The translations under genes were made by a program, and so were the position numbers. Under the pieces are notes generated by a model that searched no databases, was not told where the DNA came from, and worked only from the letters and a program-made list of their open reading frames with translations. A DNA stretch of 38,865 nt from an uncultured Eubacteriales bacterium (lineage in GTDB: Bacteria > Bacillota > Clostridia > Christensenellales > Aristaeellaceae). The first letter of the stretch is position 1. Every line of letters starts with the position of its first letter. Positions 31,352 to 38,865 of this stretch are shown piece by piece. The stretch is from positions 1-38,865 of the forward strand of contig CACWXY010000035.1 of NCBI GenBank assembly GCA_902764915.1. Direction: 5' to 3'.

Positions 31352-33460
31352 TCAGTGCCTGGACGCATCCATGCTTTCATCCTGCTGTTTCATCAGGCGC
31401 AGCATTTCCGTTTCACATGCATGCACCAGACGTCTGCGTTCCGCTTCGTCATCCTCCGTACCGGGGATATAGTCGACTTCCTGACCAAAGCAGAGTGTCC
31501 GGGTTTTCTTATGTGCATACATGGGGAGGAGACGCAGTGCTTTGCCGGTTCGTCTGTAATAAATCGGTGCCAGCATGGTAAAGCCTTCGAACAATGGTCC
31601 CAGACCGCTCATCTCATACCCGTGATCCTTGGATATGGCATTGGGGTTTTCCGGGAAGATCAGGAGATTATCCCCGCTCTGCAGCGCCTCTACGGATTCG
31701 CGGAACGTGCGGATGAGCAGTGCCGGGGAATCCCGGTACACAGGAATGGCTTCCAGCTGGTGCATGCACCAGACAGAGATTCTCCCCACAATCCGTGCCA
31801 GCGGCATCTTCAGCTTTTCCGGGATCACATGATTCTCCGCCAGGTCATACTTATAGTGGTATTCAGCCGTTTCATTCACGTCATTGCAGATCTGTGAAAT
31901 CACCCAGGGCCGAATGGGCACAGGTATGGAACTGGCGCATACCACAGGGCCGTAAATATCCCCATGATTGCAGAGAAACACCAGCGGATTCTCATCATCC
32001 AGTTTCAGATTTTCCGTTCCTTTCAGCGAATGCCGGTACACCAGGCGCGCCACAGCCTTGATAAACGAGGTGCCAAAGGGCTGACGATGCTTCTGCACCA
32101 CCACGCCCTCCAGCTGCTTTTCCAGTGCTTTGTTTGTCTTCCCGTCATCCTGCAGATGCAGATAACGGTTGAGCTTATCCATAAATCGTCGGGACAGCGG
32201 AAATCGAAGTGTACAGATGATTCCTATGAGAATCATAAGCAGGGCCGGTACGATGAGCAGCGGCTGTATACGGGATATGAGTTCCCCCAGGCTCTGAAAG
32301 TTCTGCCGTCCATCCAGGTAGCACAGAAGTGTCAGTGCCAGAAGTGCAGCCATCTGCCCCAGCAGAATGCTCAGCTGCAGCTGGCTTGAGCGGATCAGGC
32401 GATATCCGGCTGTTTCGTTGCCGGCAGAAAACCGTGCCACGCTCCCCATGGCCCTTTCCATCCATCCAAGACCCGTAATGCACAGCGTGTCGCCCGCTGT
32501 GCAGAAGATCAGGCTGATATACGTCGACAGCAGATCATGCGAATGCACCTTACCGGACCGAAACATCTGCAGAAACGCCCAAAGACCGCACAGAACCAGT
32601 ACCAGTCCCACCAGCATCACATAGGTGGGATCCGACGCCTTTCCGCGCCGGCGTATCCTCCATCGGAGAATTCCTTCAGCCGCTTCCCGCACAAGGAAAG
32701 TAATGACCAGTGCCACTGCCATCTGCAGAATCATTACCTGAGCATTGACAATCAGGTAGGTGTAGATGAGTACGGTGGAAATGGTAAGACCGATCACCAC
32801 CGCGTAGGACAGGGCTTCATAACTGCGAAAGGCATAGGTGGCTTCCAGTTTTTCCTGGAGCAGTTCAGCCTGTGCCCGCGCCTGGCGCGGTTCCTCCCAG
32901 AACTCCCGATCCTTGTGATGAAGATACAGGGAAAGAATGTCCGCAATCATGTAGGCGGCAAACAGAAGCCAGGCACGATGCACCGGCAGATTCTGCAGAA
33001 AATCCCACATTACAAAAAGCGCAGGCAGAATATGCGCCGCTCCCAGCAGCACATAAAACCAAGTATCCCGCAGTCGGCCGTTTGCGCTCTGCCGCACCAG
33101 TCGCCGTGCCAGCATGTCACGCATCTGCATGCTCACCACAACCAGTGTGACAGACCACAGCTGATAAGACAGAAACTGCAGGGGATAAATCACGATGAGG
33201 AACAGATTCACCACAAGCACTGCTATCAGGATTACGGTGCGTGCCTTCCGCATGGCCCGGGGCAGCAGAGCACCCCTTGCACCGAGACAGGTCGTGAAAA
33301 AATCACTGGCCACCTGTGAACACAGATACAGCGCACCGCCAAAGATCGGCATGGACGTCAATTCATTCGATGCCAGGAGGCAGTAGATATACGCATACAT
33401 GCTGCCCAGACTCATCATCAGAATGCGTACAGCCGGCGACTGCGTTTTCCGTTGTGCCAT
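31352..33460 (-). CDS. MFS-like membrane protein fused to a PlsC-like acyltransferase
   Basis: A 702-residue protein. Residues 1-420 form about 10-12 membrane segments in an MFS-like arrangement, and residues 440-702 form a cytoplasmic acyltransferase domain similar to lysophosphatidic acid acyltransferases. The catalytic block reads CNHGDIYGP (His499), where the family has NHxxxxD, and the third block is IFPENPN (602-607) where FPEGT(R/N)S is usual. Fusions of a lipid transporter and acyltransferase (as in Aas/LplT-like systems) recycle lysophospholipids; that role is possible here but the altered motifs leave it uncertain. GGATGAGGA precedes the ATG. Confidence 0.78.
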   Translation of the reverse strand: MAQRKTQSPAVRILMMSLGSMYAYIYCLLASNELTSMPIFGGALYLCSQVASDFFTTCLGARGALLPRAMRKARTVILIAVLVVNLFLIVIYPLQFLSYQLWSVTLVVVSMQMRDMLARRLVRQSANGRLRDTWFYVLLGAAHILPALFVMWDFLQNLPVHRAWLLFAAYMIADILSLYLHHKDREFWEEPRQARAQAELLQEKLEATYAFRSYEALSYAVVIGLTISTVLIYTYLIVNAQVMILQMAVALVITFLVREAAEGILRWRIRRRGKASDPTYVMLVGLVLVLCGLWAFLQMFRSGKVHSHDLLSTYISLIFCTAGDTLCITGLGWMERAMGSVARFSAGNETAGYRLIRSSQLQLSILLGQMAALLALTLLCYLDGRQNFQSLGELISRIQPLLIVPALLMILIGIICTLRFPLSRRFMDKLNRYLHLQDDGKTNKALEKQLEGVVVQKHRQPFGTSFIKAVARLVYRHSLKGTENLKLDDENPLVFLCNHGDIYGPVVCASSIPVPIRPWVISQICNDVNETAEYHYKYDLAENHVIPEKLKMPLARIVGRISVWCMHQLEAIPVYRDSPALLIRTFRESVEALQSGDNLLIFPENPNAISKDHGYEMSGLGPLFEGFTMLAPIYYRRTGKALRLLPMYAHKKTRTLCFGQEVDYIPGTEDDEAERRRLVHACETEMLRLMKQQDESMDASRH

Positions 33461-33491
33461 TCCTCATCCGCCTTTCATCTACACTTCCTCC

Positions 33492-33521
33492 ATTCTACCA
33501 TATCTGCAAAATCCAGGACAA
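33492..33521 (-). promoter_or_regulatory. Promoter of the acyltransferase-recD2 unit
   Basis: Minus strand TTGTCC (33521-33516), 18-bp spacer and TAGAAT (33497-33492). Start of transcription would be near 33485, about 25 nt before the ATG at 33460. Confidence 0.55.
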
Positions 33522-33534
33522 CTGTTTCATGCGC

Positions 33535-33563
33535 TTGCCAGCGCCTCTCTTTCGTGATAATCT
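33535..33563 (+). promoter_or_regulatory. Promoter of the small membrane protein gene
   Basis: TTGCCA (33535-33540), 17-bp spacer and TAATCT (33558-33563) preceded by TGA, an extended -10. Transcription would start near 33570 and the ATG is at 33597. The two divergent promoters in this gap are back to back. Confidence 0.5.
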
Positions 33564-33596
33564 TCCTCCATTCCAACATTAGCCAGGAGGAAAACC

Positions 33597-34055
33597 ATGT
33601 ATTCCGAAAGCGACCTTGTCAGCGCCCGAAAGCAGCTGCGTCGGCGGTGGCTGTGCCTATTGCTTCCCTCTATACTGCTTTTCGCGCTGCAGGTATTCTA
33701 TATCACACAGCGAAACGAACCCATGACCACGGCACTGGGAATCATTCTTGTCGTCCTATTCATCTTCGCCTTCGAGCTGTTTGTACTGCCGGTACAGAAG
33801 TACACACGTTTTGTCCGGGAAGTCGTTACCGGTCCGCACCATGACGTGGACGGCGTCTTTGAACAGTTTGATGCAGAGACTTCTCTGATCGATGGCGTGG
33901 TTTTTCGCGGCATGCATGTCACCTGTCTTGATGATCTGGGGGATCCCTATGACAGGCTGTTCTATCTCGATGCCCAGAAACCGGCGCCATCCCTCTCCAA
34001 AGGTCAGAAGGTTTCCATCACCTATCACGACCGGCAGATCATTGCTCTATCCTGA
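33597..34055 (+). CDS. Two-TM membrane protein of unknown function
   Basis: A 152-residue protein with two adjacent membrane helices (about 15-37 and 43-64) and a cytoplasmic or exposed C-terminal domain of about 85 residues that is rich in beta strands and acidic (VTGPHHDVDGVFEQFD to KVSITYHDRQII). GGAGG lies 7 nt before the ATG. It stands alone between two terminator/promoter pairs. I do not recognise the family. Confidence 0.72.
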   Translation: MYSESDLVSARKQLRRRWLCLLLPSILLFALQVFYITQRNEPMTTALGIILVVLFIFAFELFVLPVQKYTRFVREVVTGPHHDVDGVFEQFDAETSLIDGVVFRGMHVTCLDDLGDPYDRLFYLDAQKPAPSLSKGQKVSITYHDRQIIALS

Positions 34056-34062
34056 CCATGCA

Positions 34063-34087
34063 GACAGCGCCTGGCGCTGTCTTTTTT
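34063..34087 (+). terminator. Terminator of the small membrane protein gene
   Basis: GACAGCGC, loop CTG, GCGCTGTC, then six T (34082-34087). It overlaps the stop codon of the convergent TraX-like gene by one base. Confidence 0.88.
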
Positions 34088-34830
34088 CATTTCACAAACT
34101 GTTCTGCGGCATAGAGCGCCAGCAGATGCACAGGATAAATCGCATAGGACAGCCATGCCGGCATCTTATAGCGTCCCTTCATCGGTATCAGGATCAGCGG
34201 AAGAGACAGAATGGCCAGCGCCTGCAGCCGAAGAAGCGGCGACAGAAGCGGTTTGGTATAAACGTTCAGCAGTCTGTCCAGAGGGAACCCGAAGACTGCG
34301 CCTACGGCAGAGGATGTCGTGCCCCAGTACAGACAGAACGCTGTCATAACCGCTGCAATGCCCGCCCGGCTTTCCCGTACCGCCCAGAGCAGGTATACAA
34401 GCAGTATCCCTTTCCATCCATAATTGGCATTGAGCGGTGTGGCGGCAAGCAGCGTCAGCAGCGGCAGCCATACCGCACTGCCCAGTTTCTTTTCCCGCAG
34501 TCCCCACAACCCCAGCAGCGCCAGAGCAAGGGTCAGAAAGATATTCGGCTCATTCCATTTGTGGTCAAGTGCCAGCATATACAGAGGCTGAGAGATGACA
34601 CCGACGCCCAGAATACGCAAAAGGTACATAGGCATGGAATGGGTATAATTCACTCCCACCACCAGACACCAGCAATACAGAGGAAAGGCAATCCGTCCAA
34701 TGATCCGCAATTCCGGAATCTGTGGATAGAGCATCTTTCCCGCATGATCACAGCACATGCAGATCAGCGCTATCCATTTCAGTGTCCCGGTGGCCGTATT
34801 GCCGCCCAATGTCTTACCGCTTGTTTTCAT
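34087..34830 (-). CDS. TraX-like integral membrane protein
   Basis: A 247-residue polytopic protein (about 7-8 TM segments) similar to the TraX family. TraX acetylates F-pilin on plasmid F; chromosomal Firmicute homologues are of unknown role and probably membrane acyl transferases. Typical are the N-terminal LKWIALICMCCDHAG with its conserved His and the short loop LRIIGRIAFPLYCWC. The ATG at 34830 has GGAGG 9 nt upstream; a longer reading of 40 residues lacks one. It is monocistronic, with its own promoter. A link to the pilus operon 5 kb away is tempting but unsupported. Confidence 0.82.
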   Translation of the reverse strand: MKTSGKTLGGNTATGTLKWIALICMCCDHAGKMLYPQIPELRIIGRIAFPLYCWCLVVGVNYTHSMPMYLLRILGVGVISQPLYMLALDHKWNEPNIFLTLALALLGLWGLREKKLGSAVWLPLLTLLAATPLNANYGWKGILLVYLLWAVRESRAGIAAVMTAFCLYWGTTSSAVGAVFGFPLDRLLNVYTKPLLSPLLRLQALAILSLPLILIPMKGRYKMPAWLSYAIYPVHLLALYAAEQFVK

Positions 34831-34862
34831 GGTTTCAAGCCTCCGTTTCTTTGCTACGGAGT

Positions 34863-34892
34863 ATTGTACCATTTCCTCTGTATTTTCCCCAA
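34863..34892 (-). promoter_or_regulatory. Extended -10 promoter of the TraX-like gene
   Basis: Minus strand TTGGGG (34892-34887), 18-bp spacer and TACAAT (34868-34863) with an upstream TGG, an extended -10. Start of transcription would be near 34855, about 25 nt before the ATG. Confidence 0.55.
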
Positions 34893-35029
34893 ATGCGGAT
34901 ACACCCATGGTTACATATCCCTGCATTTTTTCTTTTCTTCGCGGTTTCATGCTGCCTTCATGAGACCTTCACATGGCTGTCACGCACCACCGATATGTTT
35001 CTTGCGTAACCCATGGGAGGTGCCGGAAC

Positions 35030-35413
35030 ATGCATCTGCACTTTGCGCATACACGTCAGCCTGCAGGACACAGGGGCCTGCTGCTTCTTGTTGTTCTTTT
35101 TATGTTTTTCATGGTCATCCTTTTCCTGTGCGCTCCTGCCTCTGTCGGAAACGTTCCCCCGGACGGTCTGGGGCTGATCCTCCGCGCGGAAACTGATGGC
35201 CTGCGGATTATTGCTGTTGCCTGTGAAAGCCCGGCTGAAAAGGCAGGTCTGCTTCCCGGTGATCTTCTTACACAGGCCGGAGATATTGCGCTGTCGACTG
35301 CGGATGGTCTCAAAAGCGCTGTAAAAGATGCAGAAAAACACGGAATAATCACACTGACATATGAACGGAACCTGGCGTTCCGCAGTACCTGCATTGATCT
35401 GTCAGGGCACTAG
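35030..35413 (+). CDS. Membrane-anchored PDZ domain protein
   Basis: A 127-residue protein: a short N-terminal stretch, one TM helix (about 17-37) and a single extracytoplasmic PDZ domain with the hallmark SPAEKAGLLPGDLL (near 84-97). Stand-alone PDZ proteins like this bind C termini of surface or damaged proteins, but no protease domain is present. The ATG at 35030 with GGGAGGTG 7 nt upstream is preferred over an earlier ATG at 34973. It lies just upstream of a two-component system; the promoter for that operon begins 8 nt after its stop. Confidence 0.78.
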   Translation: MHLHFAHTRQPAGHRGLLLLVVLFMFFMVILFLCAPASVGNVPPDGLGLILRAETDGLRIIAVACESPAEKAGLLPGDLLTQAGDIALSTADGLKSAVKDAEKHGIITLTYERNLAFRSTCIDLSGH

Positions 35414-35420
35414 TGTTTCC

Positions 35421-35449
35421 TTGATTATATTTGTTTTTTGCTCTATACT
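35421..35449 (+). promoter_or_regulatory. Sigma-A promoter of the two-component operon
   Basis: TTGATT (35421-35426), 17-bp spacer and TATACT (35444-35449). Start near 35456, giving a leader of about 38 nt with AGGAG before the ATG at 35494. Confidence 0.75.
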
Positions 35450-35493
35450 TGTCTTTGCGCTTTTGATATCCTATGTCGTAGGAGCGGTTCTTT

Positions 35494-36168
35494 ATGAAAC
35501 TGTTGATTGTTGATGATGAAAAGGGAATCAGAGACCTGCTGCGCAAATATGCCCAGTTTGAAGGCTATGAAGTAGAAGAAGCAAGTGACGGCATGGAAGC
35601 TGTCATCCGTGTCCGTGAGAATAATTATGATCTGATTATCATTGACGTCATGATGCCCGAACTTGACGGTTTTTCTGCTGTACGCGAGATCCGGAAAACA
35701 TCGCAGGTACCTGTGCTCATGATTTCCGCCCGCGGCGAAGAATATGACCGGATCCACGGCTTTGAACTGGGGATTGACGATTATGTTGTCAAACCTTTTT
35801 CGCCGCGTGAGGTCATGATGCGGGTTTCCGCCATTCTGAAACGCTCGCAGAGCGTATCGGACACCAATGAGGATATCATCCGTGTCGGGAAGGGCATGCT
35901 CATCAACTGCACCGCACACCAGGTGAGCATAAACGGAAAACCCATTGACCTCAGTCCCAAGGAATATGATCTTCTGCATTACATGGTCACCAATCGCGGT
36001 ATTGCATTGACCCGGGAACAGCTCCTGTCCAAGGTCTGGGGCTTTGATTTCTATGGTGATGACCGGACGCTGGATACACATATCAAGCTGGTCCGGCATA
36101 AGCTGGGCGAATATGCCGATAAAATCACGACACTTCGAGGGGTAGGGTATCGCTTTGAAAAAGACTGA
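35494..36168 (+). CDS. OmpR/PhoB family response regulator
   Basis: A 224-residue response regulator with receiver domain (1-115) and winged-helix DNA-binding domain (130-222). Phospho-acceptor Asp51 is in IIIDVMMPELDG; the conserved acidic pair is at Asp7-Asp8, and Lys100 in VVKPFSP. GDDRTLDTHIKLVRHKLG is the recognition region typical of OmpR-type members. AGGAG lies 10 nt before the ATG. The kinase gene overlaps it by 14 nt, so the pair is certain. Target genes are unknown. Confidence 0.95.
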   Translation: MKLLIVDDEKGIRDLLRKYAQFEGYEVEEASDGMEAVIRVRENNYDLIIIDVMMPELDGFSAVREIRKTSQVPVLMISARGEEYDRIHGFELGIDDYVVKPFSPREVMMRVSAILKRSQSVSDTNEDIIRVGKGMLINCTAHQVSINGKPIDLSPKEYDLLHYMVTNRGIALTREQLLSKVWGFDFYGDDRTLDTHIKLVRHKLGEYADKITTLRGVGYRFEKD

Positions 36169-37849
36169 AACATCTCACAAGGCCTGCAGCGGAACGCGCA
36201 GGCCTTTTTACGCGCATCCCATCGGAATCCGGACGCGCCTGCTGGCATACCTGGTAGCTTTTGTGGCTTTCATTATACTGCTTCTGTGGTTATTCCAGAT
36301 TGTCTTTCTGGACAGTTTCTATCAGCAGTACAAGACGCGGCAGGTCCAGCGGACCGGCGAGATTCTGATGCAGAACCTGGACCTGGATACGGAAAGCATT
36401 CAGTCACTGACCAGCCATATTGCCGATGAAAGCAGCATCTGCGTACTGCTGCTTGATGAAAACATGACGCCGATCATCTCCATGGAATCCAGTCACAACT
36501 GTCTTCTGCATCATATGACAGAGGAATCGCTTCAGGAATGGTTCGAAAAGGTGCAGACAGAAGGGCATGCCATTACCCATCTGTTTCGCATGAATACAGT
36601 CATTTCTGACCCGGAACTGGTAAAGGTGGAAGAGGGTGCACTGAGAAGCAGCAATAACCGCTGGAAGGATACGGCATTGCAGGAGCATGCTGAGATATCT
36701 CCCCCGCCCTACATGAATGACAATGCCTCTGCACCTTCTCCCGGAACCGCCCCGTTTTCCGCGACCGGGGAAGGCGGGCACATTCGCTACCGATTCGGCA
36801 AGAATACGCTGACGCTCAGCGATGACAGCGTTACCATCAAATCCCTTCTCTACGCGACTCCCGTTACGTTGCCCAGCGGTTCGACAGGAATCCTGTTCCT
36901 CAACACGCAGATCAACCCGGTGTCTGCCACCAGCTCTGCGCTGCGGGAACAGCTGCTGGTCATTACCATGATCGTCTCCGTCATGGCTGTACTGCTGGCA
37001 TTTCTGATTTCGCGGAATCTCTCCCGTCCCCTGATCCAGACCAATGAAGCCGCCAAGGCACTTTCCCGGTCACAGTACACGCCTCCGCGCACCCGGAGCA
37101 GCTATCGGGAAATCGACGAGCTCAATCAGACCCTGGAAAATGCAGCCAGAGATCTGGGGCAGGTAGAAAACCTGCAGCATGAGCTGATTGCCAATATTTC
37201 TCATGATCTGCGCACGCCGCTGACCATGATCGGCGGGTATGCGGAGGCGATGCGGGATATTCCCAGCGAAAACACCCCGGAGAACATGCAGATCATCATT
37301 GATGAAACCCGGCGGCTTTCCACGCTCGTCAACGAACTGCTGGACTTTTCCCGTCTTCAGTCCGGTTCACAGCCCCTGGAAATGGATGTGTTTTCTCTCA
37401 CTTCGTCTGTGCGTGCCATGATCGAACGGATCGGCAAGCTGATTGAAAATGACGGTTATATCATTGTCTTTGATCCAAAAGAAGAGTATCTTGTAAAAGC
37501 CGACGAAAACCGCATCGGCCGTGTCATTTACAACCTGATCGGCAACGCGCTGACATACACGGGCGCCGACCGTATGGTACGCGTCACGCAGACGCTGGAC
37601 AACGGCTATGTCCGGCTTTCCATTCAGGATTCCGGAAAGGGTATTGCCAAGGATGAGCTGGACCTGATCTGGAATCGCTATTACCGCACCAAGAAAACGC
37701 ACAAGCGGGCCATTGTGGGCAGCGGCCTGGGACTGCACATTGTTCGCTCCATTCTGGAGCAGCATCAGGTGCCCTTCGGTGTGGAGAGTGAGGAAGGCGT
37801 GGGCACTACGTTCTGGTTTGCTCTGCCGCTTGTGACCGATCCCGACTGA
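36155..37849 (+). CDS. Sensor histidine kinase
   Basis: A 564-residue kinase. TM1 (about 30-50) and TM2 (about 267-287) enclose an extracytoplasmic sensor of about 215 residues with no recognised domain and a Pro-rich segment (183-200). A HAMP-like linker follows, then HisKA with phospho-acceptor His350 in ANISHDLRTPL and the HATPase domain with N box Asn464, DSGKGI and GSGLGLHIV. The start is TTG at 36155, inside the regulator gene and preceded by GAGGGG; no better start is seen. Followed 10 nt later by the HTH gene in one operon. Confidence 0.95.
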   Translation: MKKTETSHKACSGTRRPFYAHPIGIRTRLLAYLVAFVAFIILLLWLFQIVFLDSFYQQYKTRQVQRTGEILMQNLDLDTESIQSLTSHIADESSICVLLLDENMTPIISMESSHNCLLHHMTEESLQEWFEKVQTEGHAITHLFRMNTVISDPELVKVEEGALRSSNNRWKDTALQEHAEISPPPYMNDNASAPSPGTAPFSATGEGGHIRYRFGKNTLTLSDDSVTIKSLLYATPVTLPSGSTGILFLNTQINPVSATSSALREQLLVITMIVSVMAVLLAFLISRNLSRPLIQTNEAAKALSRSQYTPPRTRSSYREIDELNQTLENAARDLGQVENLQHELIANISHDLRTPLTMIGGYAEAMRDIPSENTPENMQIIIDETRRLSTLVNELLDFSRLQSGSQPLEMDVFSLTSSVRAMIERIGKLIENDGYIIVFDPKEEYLVKADENRIGRVIYNLIGNALTYTGADRMVRVTQTLDNGYVRLSIQDSGKGIAKDELDLIWNRYYRTKKTHKRAIVGSGLGLHIVRSILEQHQVPFGVESEEGVGTTFWFALPLVTDPD

Positions 37850-37859
37850 GGAGGTTCCC

Positions 37860-38315
37860 ATGGATAACCATACGACGCCTTACGCCAATGTCATCCGAAC
37901 CTACCGTCTTCTGATACCGCTGACATCCGAGGAACTGGCACAGCGTCTGTCGGTAAGGCCGACCACTGTGAACGAATGGGAGTCAGGCCGTCGGCGTCCC
38001 AATCTGATGCAGATTCCCGTCCTCTGTGCGGTACTGGGCATCACCTATGAACAGTTTTTCGGCGTCAGCAGATCTGCCCGGCGGCATCCGCCGAAAAAAT
38101 ACATTCAGATGACCTTTGCCCCTGTGCTGAGCAATTATGTCATTGCCACCGTTCGGAGAAAACGCGGACTGTCCGAAGAGGACTTTGCCAAGGCCATCGG
38201 TATTCTGCCCAGGGAGGTAGCGCTGCTGGAAAGCGGAAAGAAGATTCCCACACTGGAGCAGATTCCCCGTATATGCAGCGTTCTGCATATACGGATCAAG
38301 CGATTCTTTGAGTAG
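37860..38315 (+). CDS. Tandem HTH (XRE-type) regulator
   Basis: A 151-residue cytoplasmic protein with two helix-turn-helix domains (about 8-64 and 88-143), each with the XRE pattern (LAQRLSVRPTTVNEWESGRR and FAKAIGILPREVALLESGKK). The two halves look like a tandem duplication with drift. GAGGAGG precedes the ATG, and the gene begins 10 nt after the kinase stop, so it is the third gene of the operon. It probably binds a target or modulates output of the response regulator; no ligand-binding domain is visible. Confidence 0.85.
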   Translation: MDNHTTPYANVIRTYRLLIPLTSEELAQRLSVRPTTVNEWESGRRRPNLMQIPVLCAVLGITYEQFFGVSRSARRHPPKKYIQMTFAPVLSNYVIATVRRKRGLSEEDFAKAIGILPREVALLESGKKIPTLEQIPRICSVLHIRIKRFFE

Positions 38316-38387
38316 CCTTATGCCGTACAGAAATCCAGTCCATAGAACATATGATGCGCATTAACGGACAGTCCTCTCAATGAGTGC

Positions 38388-38413
38388 GAAGCCTTTTCAA
38401 GGGCTTCTTTTTT
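38388..38413 (+). terminator. Terminator of the two-component operon
   Basis: GAAGCC (38388-38393) pairs with GGCTTC (38402-38407) across an 8-nt loop, followed by six T (38408-38413). It closes the operon 73 nt after the HTH stop codon. Confidence 0.8.
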
Positions 38414-38591
38414 GCATACCCTGCAGAATTCGCTCCTGCAGCCTTCAGCGTACTGTATATGCTCATGCCCTGAAAAAACGAAAGTACCCTCCCTGCAGTT
38501 TTTTTCTTATGCATCGAAAAGCGCTTGAAAAAGGACTCCCTCCAAAGCTCCCACCAAGAAGGAAAAGGCGGTAACGCATCTCTGGAAAATG
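38414..38591. other. Intergenic stretch with no supported gene
   Basis: Between the HTH operon terminator and the tRNA terminator I see no gene. Short open frames exist on both strands but none has a ribosome site or a recognisable protein. CTGCAG occurs three times (near 38423, 38435 and 38495), and a run of seven T at 38499-38505 is not preceded by a stem. Confidence 0.5.
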
Positions 38592-38624
38592 AAAAAACAG
38601 GAAGCCCTGAAATACAAGGCTTCC
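38592..38624 (-). terminator. Terminator downstream of tRNA-Arg
   Basis: On the minus strand GGAAGCC (38624-38618) pairs with GGCTTCC (38606-38600) over an 11-nt loop; TG and six T (38597-38592) follow. Confidence 0.82.
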
Positions 38625-38631
38625 CGCAATG

Positions 38632-38705
38632 TGTGCCTGGCAGGATTCGAACCTGTGGCCTTCAGAGTCGGAGTCTGACACTCTATCCAGCTGAGCTACA
38701 GGCAC
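38632..38705 (-). tRNA. tRNA-Arg (anticodon CCG)
   Basis: A 74-nt cloverleaf on the minus strand. The acceptor stem GTGCCTG pairs with CAGGCAC, the D arm is GCTCAGCTGGATAGAGT, the anticodon stem is TCAGA/TCTGA with loop CTCCGAC (anticodon CCG, reading CGG), and the T arm holds GGTTCGAATCC. The discriminator is A and the CCA end is not encoded. One A-C mismatch is visible at the base of the T stem. Confidence 0.95.
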
Positions 38706-38720
38706 ATAACAACAGTGCAT

Positions 38721-38749
38721 AGGGTACCACAATCCCTCTGCGCTGTCAA
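38721..38749 (-). promoter_or_regulatory. Promoter of tRNA-Arg
   Basis: Minus strand TTGACA (38749-38744), 17-bp spacer and TACCCT (38726-38721) with a TGG extension. Transcription would start near 38714, a few nucleotides before the tRNA 5' end at 38705. The remaining bases to the window end show no supported gene. Confidence 0.65.
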
Positions 38750-38865
38750 TCTGCCATTTCGCATCCTTCAGGACGATTTCACGAATGGAACGGCGGTATG
38801 ATTTGTTGTCAAAATGCATGATGCTTTCACGCAAAAGATAATAAGCATGCATAAATACAGCACAA

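Noticed and set aside
38463..38852. 129-codon minus-strand frame covering the tRNA
   Set aside because: Its middle (VAQLDRVSDSDSEGHRFESC) is the usual spurious translation of a tRNA-Arg gene.
1..38865. Insertion sequences, integrases, attachment sites
   Set aside because: No transposase, recombinase or integrase gene and no obvious terminal inverted repeats were seen. The tRNA-Arg at the right end could be an integration target but no repeat of its 3' end was recognised in the window.

Overview
The window looks like a Gram-positive Bacillota chromosome (Erysipelotrichia or Clostridia are my best guesses; the species is not determinable by eye). The reasons are strong AGGAGG-type ribosome sites, sigma-A promoters, TTG starts, sortases, Cna_B-type surface protein, RecD2, an arginine cluster with the short ArgC form, and roughly balanced base composition. 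Nothing marks the segment as a phage, plasmid or insertion element.

Layout. (1) 1-131: an unassigned 3' tail and a strong hairpin terminator. (2) 138-4910, minus: a two-gene glycoside operon (GH3 then GH2 beta-mannosidase type) with its own promoter and an 18-bp palindrome just after the predicted transcription start. (3) 5142-9503, plus: argC-argJ-argB-argD, tightly coupled, behind two ARG-box-like palindromes. (4) 9635-10531, minus: a secreted papain/C39-like protein, cut off from the next unit by a terminator. (5) 29098 down to 10557, minus: one 18.5-kb transcription unit of 14 genes, which is the striking part of the window. (6) 29180-33460, minus: recD2 and an MFS-like/PlsC fusion. (7) 33597-35413: a small two-TM protein, TraX-like protein and a membrane-anchored PDZ protein. 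(8) 35421-38315, plus: two-component system plus a double-HTH regulator. (9) 38632-38705, minus: tRNA-Arg(CCG).

The 18.5-kb unit runs from a good sigma-A promoter (29098-29070) to a clear terminator (10589-10557). In order it encodes a signal-peptidase-I-like protein with an altered Ser/Lys dyad, a class C sortase whose catalytic Cys is Gly, a 2531-residue pilin-like protein of about 19 Cna_B/Spy0128-type domains, a class B sortase with intact His/Cys/Arg, a secreted acidic protein, a secreted transglutaminase-like protein, a GspF/PilC platform protein, four short pilin-like proteins, a PilT-type ATPase, a membrane GGDEF diguanylate cyclase, an HPt protein and a DUF4298 protein. Two classes of surface-fibre machinery that are normally encoded apart (sortase-built covalent pili and type IV pilus/type II secretion-like assembly) are therefore in one unit with a c-di-GMP enzyme.

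My working hypothesis is a composite cell-surface fibre system. The giant protein would be exported and anchored or polymerised by the class B sortase, with the signal peptidase and class C sortase acting as catalytically altered helpers, as described for SipA in streptococcal FCT pilus loci. A minimal type IV-like apparatus (PilT, GspF, non-canonical pilins, but no extension ATPase, prepilin peptidase or PilM/N/O in the window) would be co-regulated with it. This is inference; the gene content and residue changes are seen directly in the sequence.
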